This document shows, one piece after another, positions 1-5,791 of a stretch of DNA of 10,630 nucleotides. The stretch's first letter is position 1, and each line of letters starts with the position of its first letter. The translations under genes were made by a program, and so were the position numbers. Where the stretch lies: assembly GCA_003694355.1 (NCBI GenBank), contig RFKI01000248.1, forward strand, positions 1-10,630. Direction: 5' to 3'. This DNA is from Bdellovibrio sp. (GTDB taxonomy: Bacteria; Bdellovibrionota; Bdellovibrionia; Bdellovibrionales; UBA1609). The notes beneath the pieces were generated by a model, which was not told the DNA's origin, searched no databases, and saw nothing but the letters and a program-made list of their open reading frames with translations.

Positions 1-173
1 CAGATGAAGTGGCTGTTATGAATAAAGGAAAAGTGGTGGAGCAAGCGAGTGCTTTAGAGATATATGAAAATCCTCAAGATGATTATACGAAAAAATTATT
101 AGATGCCATTCCTAAGGGAGTTCCCAAAGAGCTTCTTCAAAAAAGATCTAAAGCTCAAAGTATACACATTTAG
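1..173 (+). CDS. C-terminal end of an oligopeptide-type ABC transporter ATP-binding protein (5'-partial)
   Basis: The gene enters from the left edge. The first full codon is at position 3, and 56 residues are visible before the TAG stop. The text beginning DEVAVMNKGKVVEQ, then YENPQDDYTKKLLDAIP, matches the region after the H-loop of OppF/DppF/YejF-type ATPases. There a D-x-V-x-V-M-x-x-G-K-x-V-E strand is followed by the 'P-x-x-x-Y-T-x-x-L-L-x-A-I-P' tail of the peptide/nickel subfamily. Such proteins hydrolyse ATP at the inner face of the membrane to drive uptake of peptides, or of microcin C in YejF. The Walker A, Walker B and signature motifs lie outside the window, so the substrate cannot be told. 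A basic tail, KELLQKRSK, ends the protein. The stop lies only 13 bp from the stop of the convergent response regulator, and I see no clear terminator hairpin between them. Confidence 0.8.
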   Translation, partial: DEVAVMNKGKVVEQASALEIYENPQDDYTKKLLDAIPKGVPKELLQKRSKAQSIHI

Positions 174-186
174 TTCTTAAAAGTGA

Positions 187-687
187 TTATATAGAATTAT
201 TGAGTTCCAAAAGCACGCGAACAGATTTTTTTATTTTTTCAAGATCAAAGGGTTTTTTAATGTAGTCATCTGCTCCCACAGCAAATCCTCTTTTCAGGTC
301 TTCAGGATCTGTTCTTCCTGAGACAAAAATTAAAGGAATATCTTTGAGATCATCATGTTCTTTCATAAGCTGGGCGAGTTCAAATCCATTAATCCAGGGT
401 AATCCCACATCCAGGAGAATGAGGTCAAGTTCTGTATTATCAGCCAGGGAAGAAAGCTGAGTGCCATCTGCTGCGGTAATAACATGATATCCCTCTTCTT
501 CAAAGAGGCGTTTGAAGGATTTTCTCATGGTTTCGTCATCTTCAATAATCAGAAGAGTAGGGGTTTTTTTTCTGGATTGTAACTTTTTGTACTCCTTTAA
601 GGATACCACTTTTGATTTTGCAATACGTTGACGGGTGATGTGTTCAATTTTTTTTACAAAATCTTTAGTGTTAACCTTTTTTCCCAT
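187..687 (-). CDS. single-domain response regulator with a basic N-terminal extension
   Basis: A 166-residue protein. The first ~42 residues are very basic and probably helical (start MGKKVNTKDF, later LKEYKKLQSRKK) and match no domain I recognise. Residues ~43-160 form a receiver (REC) domain: acidic pair IIEDDE with Asp50-Asp51, phospho-acceptor Asp93 in LLDVGLP, switch Ser123 in FVSGRT, Tyr142 and Lys145 in DDYIKKPF. No output domain follows, so it probably acts by protein contact, or through its basic head. The frame is open upstream to 801, but the ATG at 687 is chosen because trxB ends at 689. The new ATG then follows its stop after one base, with an AGGG about 10 bases upstream inside trxB. 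This spacing implies translational coupling to trxB. The partner kinase is unknown. The histidine kinase at 2374-3645 is the nearest candidate. Confidence 0.88.
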   Translation of the reverse strand: MGKKVNTKDFVKKIEHITRQRIAKSKVVSLKEYKKLQSRKKTPTLLIIEDDETMRKSFKRLFEEEGYHVITAADGTQLSSLADNTELDLILLDVGLPWINGFELAQLMKEHDDLKDIPLIFVSGRTDPEDLKRGFAVGADDYIKKPFDLEKIKKSVRVLLELNNSI

Positions 688-688
688 T

Positions 689-1609
689 TTACTGACCCTG
701 ATTTTCCAGCCACCTTTCTGCATCAATAGCTGCCATACAACCGCTGCCTGCAGCCGTAATGGCTTGGCGATATGTGGGGTCTTGAACATCACCTGCAGCA
801 AAAACCCCTTCGACAGAGGTCCAGGTACTATGAGGTTTTGTTAATATGTATCCTTGAGGATTAAGTTCTATTTGTCCTTGGAAAATGTCTGTATTTGGTT
901 TGTGTCCAATTGCAATAAAAACACCGTCCATAGGAATTTCTGAAATTTCTTCAGTTTTATTATTTTTTACTTTTATGCGTTCTACATTGTCTTTTCCGAG
1001 GATATCAACAAGTTCAGAGTTCCAAAGAATGTTAATTTTTTCATGATTTTTTACTTTGTCAGCCATTATTTTTGAAGCTCTAAAGGCATCTCGTCGGTGG
1101 ATAACAGTAACTTGTTTAGCAAATCGTGTTAAAAACAAAGCTTCTTCCATGGCTGTGTCGCCTCCGCCCACCACCGCAACATTCATGTTTTTAAAAAAAG
1201 CTCCATCACAAGTGGCACAAGCAGATACACCTCTTCCCAGAAAGGCCTTTTCACTTTCGAGTCCAAGGTATTTGGCGCTGGCTCCTGTGGAAATGATAAC
1301 AGATTGGGCTTTAAATTCTTCTTCTCCCACCCAAAGACGAAATGGCTGTTGGGAAAAATCTACTTTAGTTACATTTTTAGTTAAAAATCGTGTTCCAAAC
1401 CGTTCAGCTTGCTTTTTAAACAAGTGCATCAGTTCAGGGCCCATAATGCCCTCTGGAAATCCCGGATAATTTTCCACATCTGTAGTGGTCATAAGTTGGC
1501 CACCAGCTTCAAATCCTTCAATCATTAAAGGAGAGAGGTTGGCTCGAGAGGCATAAATGGCTGCAGTTAGCCCTGCAGGTCCAGAGCCGATGATAATAAC
1601 TTTTTCCAT
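689..1609 (-). CDS. trxB: thioredoxin reductase (NADPH)
   Basis: Cytoplasmic flavoenzyme that moves electrons from NADPH through FAD to a CxxC disulfide and on to thioredoxin. Its 306 residues are close to the usual low-molecular-weight TrxB length. Visible motifs are the FAD-binding GSGPAG at residues 8-13, the redox pair Cys131-Ala-Thr-Cys134 in SACATCDGAFF, the NADPH-site GGGDTAMEEA near 148-157, the NADPH-phosphate-binding HRRDAFRAS at 171-179, and the C-terminal FAD motif AAGDVQDPTYRQA. The start is the ATG at 1609, with GGAG six bases upstream. A second in-frame ATG at 1621 lies before that ribosome-binding site and overlaps it, so it is less likely. The gene is followed after one base by the response regulator. 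The SDR gene lies 63 bp upstream on the same strand, so the three may share a transcript. The other reading of the family, a ferredoxin/flavodoxin-NADP reductase, is excluded by the CATC pair. Confidence 0.97.
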   Translation of the reverse strand: MEKVIIIGSGPAGLTAAIYASRANLSPLMIEGFEAGGQLMTTTDVENYPGFPEGIMGPELMHLFKKQAERFGTRFLTKNVTKVDFSQQPFRLWVGEEEFKAQSVIISTGASAKYLGLESEKAFLGRGVSACATCDGAFFKNMNVAVVGGGDTAMEEALFLTRFAKQVTVIHRRDAFRASKIMADKVKNHEKINILWNSELVDILGKDNVERIKVKNNKTEEISEIPMDGVFIAIGHKPNTDIFQGQIELNPQGYILTKPHSTWTSVEGVFAAGDVQDPTYRQAITAAGSGCMAAIDAERWLENQGQ

Positions 1610-1672
1610 AGAGCACTCCAATGTTTTTAAAGGACTTCTTATTTTTTATCATCTTTTCTACGGGCAGAGAAG

Positions 1673-2329
1673 TTATTGCTCTTTTGCTTCATGGTGCCAA
1701 GAATTTTTTGCATGAAAGCACCAGTGAATGAACTCTTGAGCCACTTTTGGGGGAGAGAGAATTGGAGTTCCATTTATGCGAGGGGTTGCTCTAGGGGGAA
1801 GCAGTGTCGTATCCATGTAGGAGGGACTAAAAAGCTTTAATTCAAAAGGGAGAGAGGCTTCCTGAAGAGAAGCAATAAGAGAGTGAAGGGCTGTTTTGGC
1901 GGCAGCATAGCTAGCTCCTTTGGGATAAGGTTTGTTTTCCACAATCATAGAACCCACAAAAGCCATTTGCTTAAGAGCTAAAGAGTCTTTTTGCGAGAAA
2001 AAGTGGATCAGTCTTGCAGGAAAAAGAAAACTCACCTCAAGAGCCCACTGATGATCCTTCCATTCTTTTTTAGAAAAATCTCCATAAGGACCTCCACCAG
2101 CAATGTAGAAGATTCTTTCAGGGTTCCAGTCCTGAATATGTTTAAGGACTTTTTCTTGAGCTGTTTTTTGTGAAAAATCTGAGGATAAAAAGTCATGATG
2201 AGCCCTTATGGAAGCATCTGGAGCTGTTCTGGACAAAAGGAGTAAATGTGCTCTTGTAGAAAGTTTTTTTGCAATTTCAAGTCCTAGACCTCGACTGGCG
2301 CCTAGGATGCAAATTTTTTCTTTGTTCAT
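1673..2329 (-). CDS. short-chain dehydrogenase/reductase (SDR) family protein
   Basis: A 218-residue Rossmann-fold protein, shorter than the ~250 residues of classical SDRs. The N-terminal GASRGLG (Gly10, Gly14, Gly16) is the dinucleotide-binding loop. LLLSRT at 31-36 places an Arg where NADP-preferring members often have a basic residue. AGGGPYG at 77-83 stands in for the usual NNAG. Catalytic Ser127, Tyr141 and Lys145 (YAAAK) are all present. The family's catalytic Asn in helix 4 seems to be replaced, since EVSFLF reads Ser100 at that place. This alignment is by eye. The substrate is unknown. The ATG at 2329 is the only start before the glycine loop. An AGGG lies very close to it, so the ribosome-binding site is poorly spaced. 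It diverges from the histidine kinase gene and lies upstream of trxB on the same strand. Confidence 0.85.
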   Translation of the reverse strand: MNKEKICILGASRGLGLEIAKKLSTRAHLLLLSRTAPDASIRAHHDFLSSDFSQKTAQEKVLKHIQDWNPERIFYIAGGGPYGDFSKKEWKDHQWALEVSFLFPARLIHFFSQKDSLALKQMAFVGSMIVENKPYPKGASYAAAKTALHSLIASLQEASLPFELKLFSPSYMDTTLLPPRATPRINGTPILSPPKVAQEFIHWCFHAKNSWHHEAKEQ

Positions 2330-2373
2330 ATCCCTATTATTATCAATAGCTTATATTCTTTAAGCCTTTCATA

Positions 2374-3645
2374 GTGTCTTTCAAAGAAAAGGTCAAAAAG
2401 AATAAAGAAATTGCCGAAAAAGCAGTTATGGATCACATAAGCCTTTTAGATTGGAGTCTTTACGCATCTCTTTTTGGTTTAAGTGTTCTCGTTGGAGTTT
2501 TATTCTTCTTGCAATTGAAACAAAAACAAGTTCAAAGAGAAATTTCTTTATTTAAAGACCTGTTGGAAACGGCTCCGATTACTGTATCTTGGGTGAGCTC
2601 CGACTATAAGTACATAAAAGTTAACAAAAAACTTTCTGAAGCTATGGGTATTCCAGAAAGTGAATTTGTGGGGAAAACAGTGGGTTTTTATGGGGCTGAG
2701 CTGAATTATATGATATTTGTGCAGTCTTTGTTTGAATTGGAGCAACAGGAGCTGACCAGTGAAGTGGAACAGGAAACAAAAGAGGGGCGTCGAGATATTT
2801 TATGTATTGGTAAACGCTCCGATGATGGAACTTATGCTACCATTATTGGGTTAGATATTAGTGAGCAAAAGCGTTCGGCCCGACTTATTTTTGAACAACA
2901 ACAAAGACTGATTGATGCTGCAAAGATGACAACTTTGGGAGAAATGGCTAGTTCCATAGGGCATGAAATTAACAATCCACTCACTTTGATTATTAATTGG
3001 ACAGATGAGCTATTAATGAGATTTAAGAAAGAAGAGTTTCCCAGTGAAAGGTGTGGAGAGCTTTTAGAGAAAATAGATAAACATGCCCATCGCATTGCTC
3101 AAATTGTAAAGGGACTTAAAACTTTTGCTAGAGAAGGAAGTTCAGATCCTTTTATAGAGGAAGACCTTAGAGAAATCTTTAAAGATACATTTGAATTATG
3201 CCAACAAAAATTTAAGAATAGAGATGTCAAATTAGATGTGGTGGACATTCCAGATAAACTGACTTTAGAGTGTCGAAAAACACAGATTTCGCAAGTACTT
3301 TTGAATTTGTTAAACAATGCTCTAGATGCTGTGAGTGAGCAGGCAGAAAGGTGGGTACAGGTTTATGCCAAAGAGGAAGAAGCTTTTGTTGAGATTTCTG
3401 TGATTGATAGTGGTCCAGGGATTCCTATTGAGCTGCGATCCAAAATTCTTGAGCCTTTTTTTACAACAAAAGAAACAGGTAAAGGAACAGGGCTGGGTTT
3501 AAGTATATCCAAGGGAATTATTGAAGAGCATGGAGGAACTCTTGAAATAGATCCCCATTTCCCTAATACGCGTTTTGTGATCCGTCTTCCCAAAAAGCAT
3601 ACAGGGTATACACCCCTGCCATCCTTCTATAAAGTGGCTTCTTAA
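2374..3645 (+). CDS. membrane-anchored PAS-domain sensor histidine kinase
   Basis: A 423-residue sensor kinase. A basic N-terminal segment precedes one transmembrane helix at about 27-48 (LYASLFGLSVLVGVLFFLQL), with no periplasmic domain after it. A PAS domain follows at ~58-165 (LLETAPITVSW, then GLDISEQK), so sensing is probably cytoplasmic or at the membrane. A HisKA dimerisation domain carries His197 in SIGHEINNPL. The HATPase_c domain shows the N box NLLNNALDAV (311-320), the G1 box DSGPGIP from Asp345, the F box PFFTTK and the G2 box GTGLGLSIS (371-379). All catalytic motifs are intact, so autophosphorylation is expected. The start is uncertain. GTG at 2374 is the only start before the membrane helix apart from an in-frame ATG at 2428, and neither has a clear Shine-Dalgarno sequence. 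No response regulator is adjacent on the same strand. The regulator at 187-687 is a possible partner. Confidence 0.9.
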   Translation: MSFKEKVKKNKEIAEKAVMDHISLLDWSLYASLFGLSVLVGVLFFLQLKQKQVQREISLFKDLLETAPITVSWVSSDYKYIKVNKKLSEAMGIPESEFVGKTVGFYGAELNYMIFVQSLFELEQQELTSEVEQETKEGRRDILCIGKRSDDGTYATIIGLDISEQKRSARLIFEQQQRLIDAAKMTTLGEMASSIGHEINNPLTLIINWTDELLMRFKKEEFPSERCGELLEKIDKHAHRIAQIVKGLKTFAREGSSDPFIEEDLREIFKDTFELCQQKFKNRDVKLDVVDIPDKLTLECRKTQISQVLLNLLNNALDAVSEQAERWVQVYAKEEEAFVEISVIDSGPGIPIELRSKILEPFFTTKETGKGTGLGLSISKGIIEEHGGTLEIDPHFPNTRFVIRLPKKHTGYTPLPSFYKVAS

Positions 3646-3663
3646 AGACTTATCTTTCTATAT

Positions 3664-3696
3664 AAATAGGGAAAATATTTCATAAATTTTCTATTT
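3664..3696 (+). other. imperfect AT-rich inverted repeat after the histidine kinase gene
   Basis: AAATA plus GAAAAT (3664-3668, 3671-3676) can pair with ATTTTC plus TATTT (3686-3696), leaving a two-G bulge and a 9-base loop. It starts 18 bp after the kinase stop. A run of eight T lies some 17 bases further on, too far for a standard intrinsic terminator. It may be a weak terminator or transcript-end stabiliser, or just AT-rich chance. Confidence 0.3.
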
Positions 3697-3699
3697 CCA

Positions 3700-3726
3700 T
3701 TGATTCTAGGTAATTTTTTTTATACA
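3700..3726 (+). promoter_or_regulatory. possible sigma-70 promoter for the exported-protein gene
   Basis: TTGATT (3700-3705) and TATACA (3721-3726) resemble -35 and -10 boxes, with a shorter than ideal 15-base spacer that includes a T tract. The following leader would be about 22-25 bases and contains the strong GGGGAGG ribosome-binding site before the ATG at 3755. This rests on sequence resemblance only. Confidence 0.25.
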
Positions 3727-3754
3727 TGCTGCATAAGTTTTGAGGGGAGGAGAC

Positions 3755-4492
3755 ATGTCGTCATTTTATTCTGTTTTTTTGTTAGGACTTATTTTAGCAA
3801 CAACGCCTCAATCATCATTGCAGCTTGAAAAAGACTCCATAGACTTTTCATCTTTAGAAGCTCAATATATTCCGCCTTCATCTTCTGATATTTATAACTC
3901 TTTTTTAAAGTTTAGAAGAACTTTGGAATTTAATAAATTGACGGAAAAACAAAAGGAATATTTGAGAAGATTGGAGCAATCTTTTAAGCACAAAGAGGTC
4001 CCCCCCAAGTTAAAGATCACTTTTGTTCCACCCCCTTCTTGGGGGCAGTCATTGCAAGACCAGATTTATGAGGATTTAAACAAGGATAAAATTTCAACGC
4101 ATATCAAAGAATTTGTTTTAAAGAAGAGATACCCTTTGCTTATTTCATATTGTCATTTTGTGGATCCCCGTGTTTTTGAAGGGCATCCCATAAGTGATTC
4201 TTTAAAGAAGACAATTGAGTTGAAAATCAATGATAGTAAAATTCAACTGATTTGGAATCGTATTGATCGCATTGCAGATGGAAAAGAGTTAGCTTATGCT
4301 ATTTTTCTTTCTGTTTTAACAGAGGGCTTTAACCAGGACGAGATGAAAAGAGAGACCTGTTGGTTGCCCATTTATGTCTGGGCTTTTAAAAATATAAAAG
4401 AGATTAAAGAAAAAGGAGAGGCCCCTCTCTTTTTGTCAAGTGGCCCTCCTCTTCGATTTATGAAACAGCCTGGCTATTCCTCTTTAGAATAA
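3755..4492 (+). CDS. predicted exported protein of unknown function
   Basis: A 245-residue protein that I do not recognise. It begins with MSSFYSVFLLGLILATTP, a hydrophobic stretch like a Sec signal peptide, although there is no Lys or Arg before the hydrophobic core. The mature part is mixed and rather basic. It has a charged helical stretch near 60-80 (LTEKQKEYLRRLEQSF), a proline-rich spot FVPPPSWGQ near 100, and no metal-binding or catalytic signature that I can name. Only two Cys are visible (SYCHF, ETCWL), which could form a disulfide after export. The ATG at 3755 is chosen over an upstream TTG in the same frame (3740) because GGGGAGG sits just before it. It stands alone between two intergenic gaps, and its 3' end overlaps the convergent tadA frame by 9 bp. 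Periplasmic location is inferred, and function is unknown. Confidence 0.75.
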   Translation: MSSFYSVFLLGLILATTPQSSLQLEKDSIDFSSLEAQYIPPSSSDIYNSFLKFRRTLEFNKLTEKQKEYLRRLEQSFKHKEVPPKLKITFVPPPSWGQSLQDQIYEDLNKDKISTHIKEFVLKKRYPLLISYCHFVDPRVFEGHPISDSLKKTIELKINDSKIQLIWNRIDRIADGKELAYAIFLSVLTEGFNQDEMKRETCWLPIYVWAFKNIKEIKEKGEAPLFLSSGPPLRFMKQPGYSSLE

Positions 4493-4951
4493 GCCGGCCC
4501 TTTTTTCCTTAAAAAATTTCTTAAGCAATAAAGAACTTTCTTTTTCTAACAAACCTTTATGAAAGGGGACTTGGTGGTTGAGGCGGGTGTCTGAGAGAAT
4601 TTGGTAAAGAGAACACACCCCTCCACCTTTAGGGTCTGGGGTGCTGAAATAAAGTTTTTTTATTCGAGCAGCCAGAATGGCTCCAGCACACATGATACAG
4701 GGCTCAAGGGTCACATAAAGGGTGCATTCTGTAAGACGCCAGTTTTGGAGGTGTTTAGAGGCTTCCTGAATGGCAAGAATTTCAGCATGGGCACAGGAGG
4801 AAAAATGAGCTTCCTTTTGGTTGTGAGCTCTGGCAATGATTTGATCATCTTTAATAATTACGGCCCCCACAGGAACTTCTTTTTTTTCATAGGCCTTTTG
4901 AGCCTCTTTCAGGGCTTCTTGCATATAGGTGTGTTCAATTCTTGTAGACAT
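4484..4951 (-). CDS. tadA: tRNA-specific adenosine deaminase
   Basis: Zinc enzyme that converts adenosine 34 to inosine in the anticodon of tRNA-Arg(ACG), an essential wobble modification in most bacteria. The 155-residue length is typical. The CDA-fold signature is complete: VPVGAV at 27-32, His55-Ala-Glu57 in CAHAEILA (zinc ligand and proton shuttle), and Pro84-Cys85-x-x-Cys88 in LEPCIMCAGAI (the other two zinc ligands). DPKGGG near 106-111 matches the DPKxGA stretch that separates TadA from guanine or cytidine deaminases. The segment before the HAE motif reads SSC where many members have DPT, a small departure. The ATG at 4951 has AAGGA ten bases upstream. The gene is single, divergent from the rpsU operon and convergent with the exported-protein gene. 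Confidence 0.95.
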   Translation of the reverse strand: MSTRIEHTYMQEALKEAQKAYEKKEVPVGAVIIKDDQIIARAHNQKEAHFSSCAHAEILAIQEASKHLQNWRLTECTLYVTLEPCIMCAGAILAARIKKLYFSTPDPKGGGVCSLYQILSDTRLNHQVPFHKGLLEKESSLLLKKFFKEKRAGLF

Positions 4952-5006
4952 GCCGCATTATTCCTTTATGTTTTTTAGCTTAGAGAAATGAATGGTAGTT
5001 AATGAA

Positions 5007-5035
5007 TTGTCAAGAAGCAGGGGGTTTGGTATCCC
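5007..5035 (+). promoter_or_regulatory. candidate promoter of the rpsU-yqeY-dnaG-rpoD operon
   Basis: TTGTCA (5007-5012) is a good -35 box. Seventeen bases later TATCCC (5030-5035) is a weak -10 box preceded by TGG, which gives an extended -10 form. It lies in the 125-bp gap between tadA and rpsU, where the operon promoter is expected. An alternative -10 such as TACATT at 5036 cannot be excluded. Confidence 0.3.
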
Positions 5036-5076
5036 TACATTTTAAATAATCAAAAATAGAAGGGCAGGTGAGAAAT

Positions 5077-5274
5077 TTGGCTTTAGTCAAGGTAAAGGAA
5101 AGTGAAAGCTTTGAGCAAGCTTTTCGGCGCTTCAAAAAAGCTTGTGAGAAAGCTGGGATACTTTCTGAGATAAAAAAGCGAGAACACTATGAAAAGCCAA
5201 GTGTTCGCAGAAAGAAGAAATCAATTGCAGCTCGAAAAAGACTTTTGAAAAAGCTCAAAAAAATGGGCAAGTAG
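5077..5274 (+). CDS. rpsU: 30S ribosomal protein S21
   Basis: Small basic protein of the 30S subunit, near the anti-Shine-Dalgarno end of 16S rRNA, that helps mRNA initiation. Its 65 residues match the family (65-75). [19 protein letters not shown] followed by KKREHYEKP is the S21 signature, and the C-terminal half is almost all Lys and Arg. Two starts are possible. TTG at 5077 gives [10 protein letters not shown], which matches usual S21 N-termini (M-[AP]-x-V-K-V), and has AGGTGA six bases upstream. GTG at 5068 would add three residues and has AAGGG only three bases upstream. I prefer TTG. It is the first gene of the operon with yqeY 23 bp downstream, the standard arrangement ahead of primase and sigma factor. 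Confidence 0.93.
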   Translation: MALVKVKESESFEQAFRRFKKACEKAGILSEIKKREHYEKPSVRRKKKSIAARKRLLKKLKKMGK

Positions 5275-5297
5275 TTGTTGTTCTAAAGGAGAAGTTA

Positions 5298-5744
5298 ATG
5301 TCTTTAAAAGATCAAATCATGGCAGACATCAAGTCTGCCATGAAAGAGTCCAATCAAGAGAAGGTTGCCTGTTTGCGTTTTTTACACTCAGCTATAAAAA
5401 ATAAAGAGATAGAGATTCGCCCTAAAGAGTTAACAGATGATGATGTTTTATCTGTTATCAAAAAACAGGTCAAACAAAGAAAGGATTCCATAGAGCAGTA
5501 TGAAAAAGCAGGACGAGCTGACTTGGTTGCTAAAGAAACAAAGGAAGTGGAAATTTTAGAGACTTATTTGCCTGAGCAAATGGGAGAAGAACAAGTCGCT
5601 GCACTGGTTGATGATGTTATAAAGAAACTTGGTGCAAGCTCCATGAAAGACATGGGAGCTGTTATGAAAGAAGTGATTTCTCAAGCAAAGGGAGCTGCGG
5701 ACAATAAACTGATTAGCCAAGTTGTCAAATCTAAACTACAGTAG
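5298..5744 (+). CDS. yqeY: GatB/YqeY domain-containing protein
   Basis: A 148-residue cytosolic protein of the YqeY family, which resembles the C-terminal tRNA-binding tail of GatB, the glutamyl-tRNA amidotransferase subunit. Its exact role is unsettled. The family pattern is clear: CLRFLHSAIKNKEIE at ~25-39, VKQRKDSIEQYEKAGR in the middle, EVEILETYLPEQM at ~83-95, and MKEVISQAKGAADNKLI near the C-terminus. It is full length. The start ATG has an excellent AAGGAG six bases upstream, stronger than those of its neighbours. It lies 23 bp after rpsU and 47 bp before dnaG on the same strand. Position between rpsU and dnaG is common in several proteobacterial groups and in Firmicutes relatives. Confidence 0.93.
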   Translation: MSLKDQIMADIKSAMKESNQEKVACLRFLHSAIKNKEIEIRPKELTDDDVLSVIKKQVKQRKDSIEQYEKAGRADLVAKETKEVEILETYLPEQMGEEQVAALVDDVIKKLGASSMKDMGAVMKEVISQAKGAADNKLISQVVKSKLQ

Positions 5745-5746
5745 CG

Positions 5747-5762
5747 CTCTCTATCTAGAGAG
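5747..5762 (+). other. short perfect hairpin between yqeY and dnaG
   Basis: CTCTCT (5747-5752) and AGAGAG (5757-5762) form a six-pair stem with an ATCT loop, three bases after the yqeY stop. No T run follows, so it is not a plain intrinsic terminator. In E. coli the rpsU-dnaG gap holds a terminator that lowers primase output. This hairpin occupies the matching place and could act as an attenuator or an RNA processing or stability element. That role is inference. Confidence 0.45.
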
Positions 5763-5791
5763 GAGCCATAAAGATTTTGTGAGGAGTCTCT

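Noticed and set aside
174..186. Terminator between the ABC transporter gene and the response regulator
   Set aside because: Only 13 bp separate the stops, and no stable stem is visible in or around them.
688..801. Longer form of the response regulator starting at 801
   Set aside because: The extra 38 residues would overlap the conserved C-terminus of trxB. The ATG at 687 fits the stop-start coupling much better.
1056..1469. A 137-codon plus-strand open frame
   Set aside because: It lies wholly antisense to the well-supported trxB, has no recognisable domain and reads like a mirror of it.
4601..4978. A 125-codon plus-strand open frame
   Set aside because: It is antisense to tadA, whose zinc motifs are complete. 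Its composition is odd and it lacks a ribosome-binding site.
5021..5035. GGG...CCC mini-hairpin near the rpsU promoter
   Set aside because: A three-pair stem with an eight-base loop is too weak to mean anything.
5068..5076. GTG start for rpsU
   Set aside because: It would add three residues not typical of S21, and its Shine-Dalgarno spacing is too short. It is kept as an alternative only.
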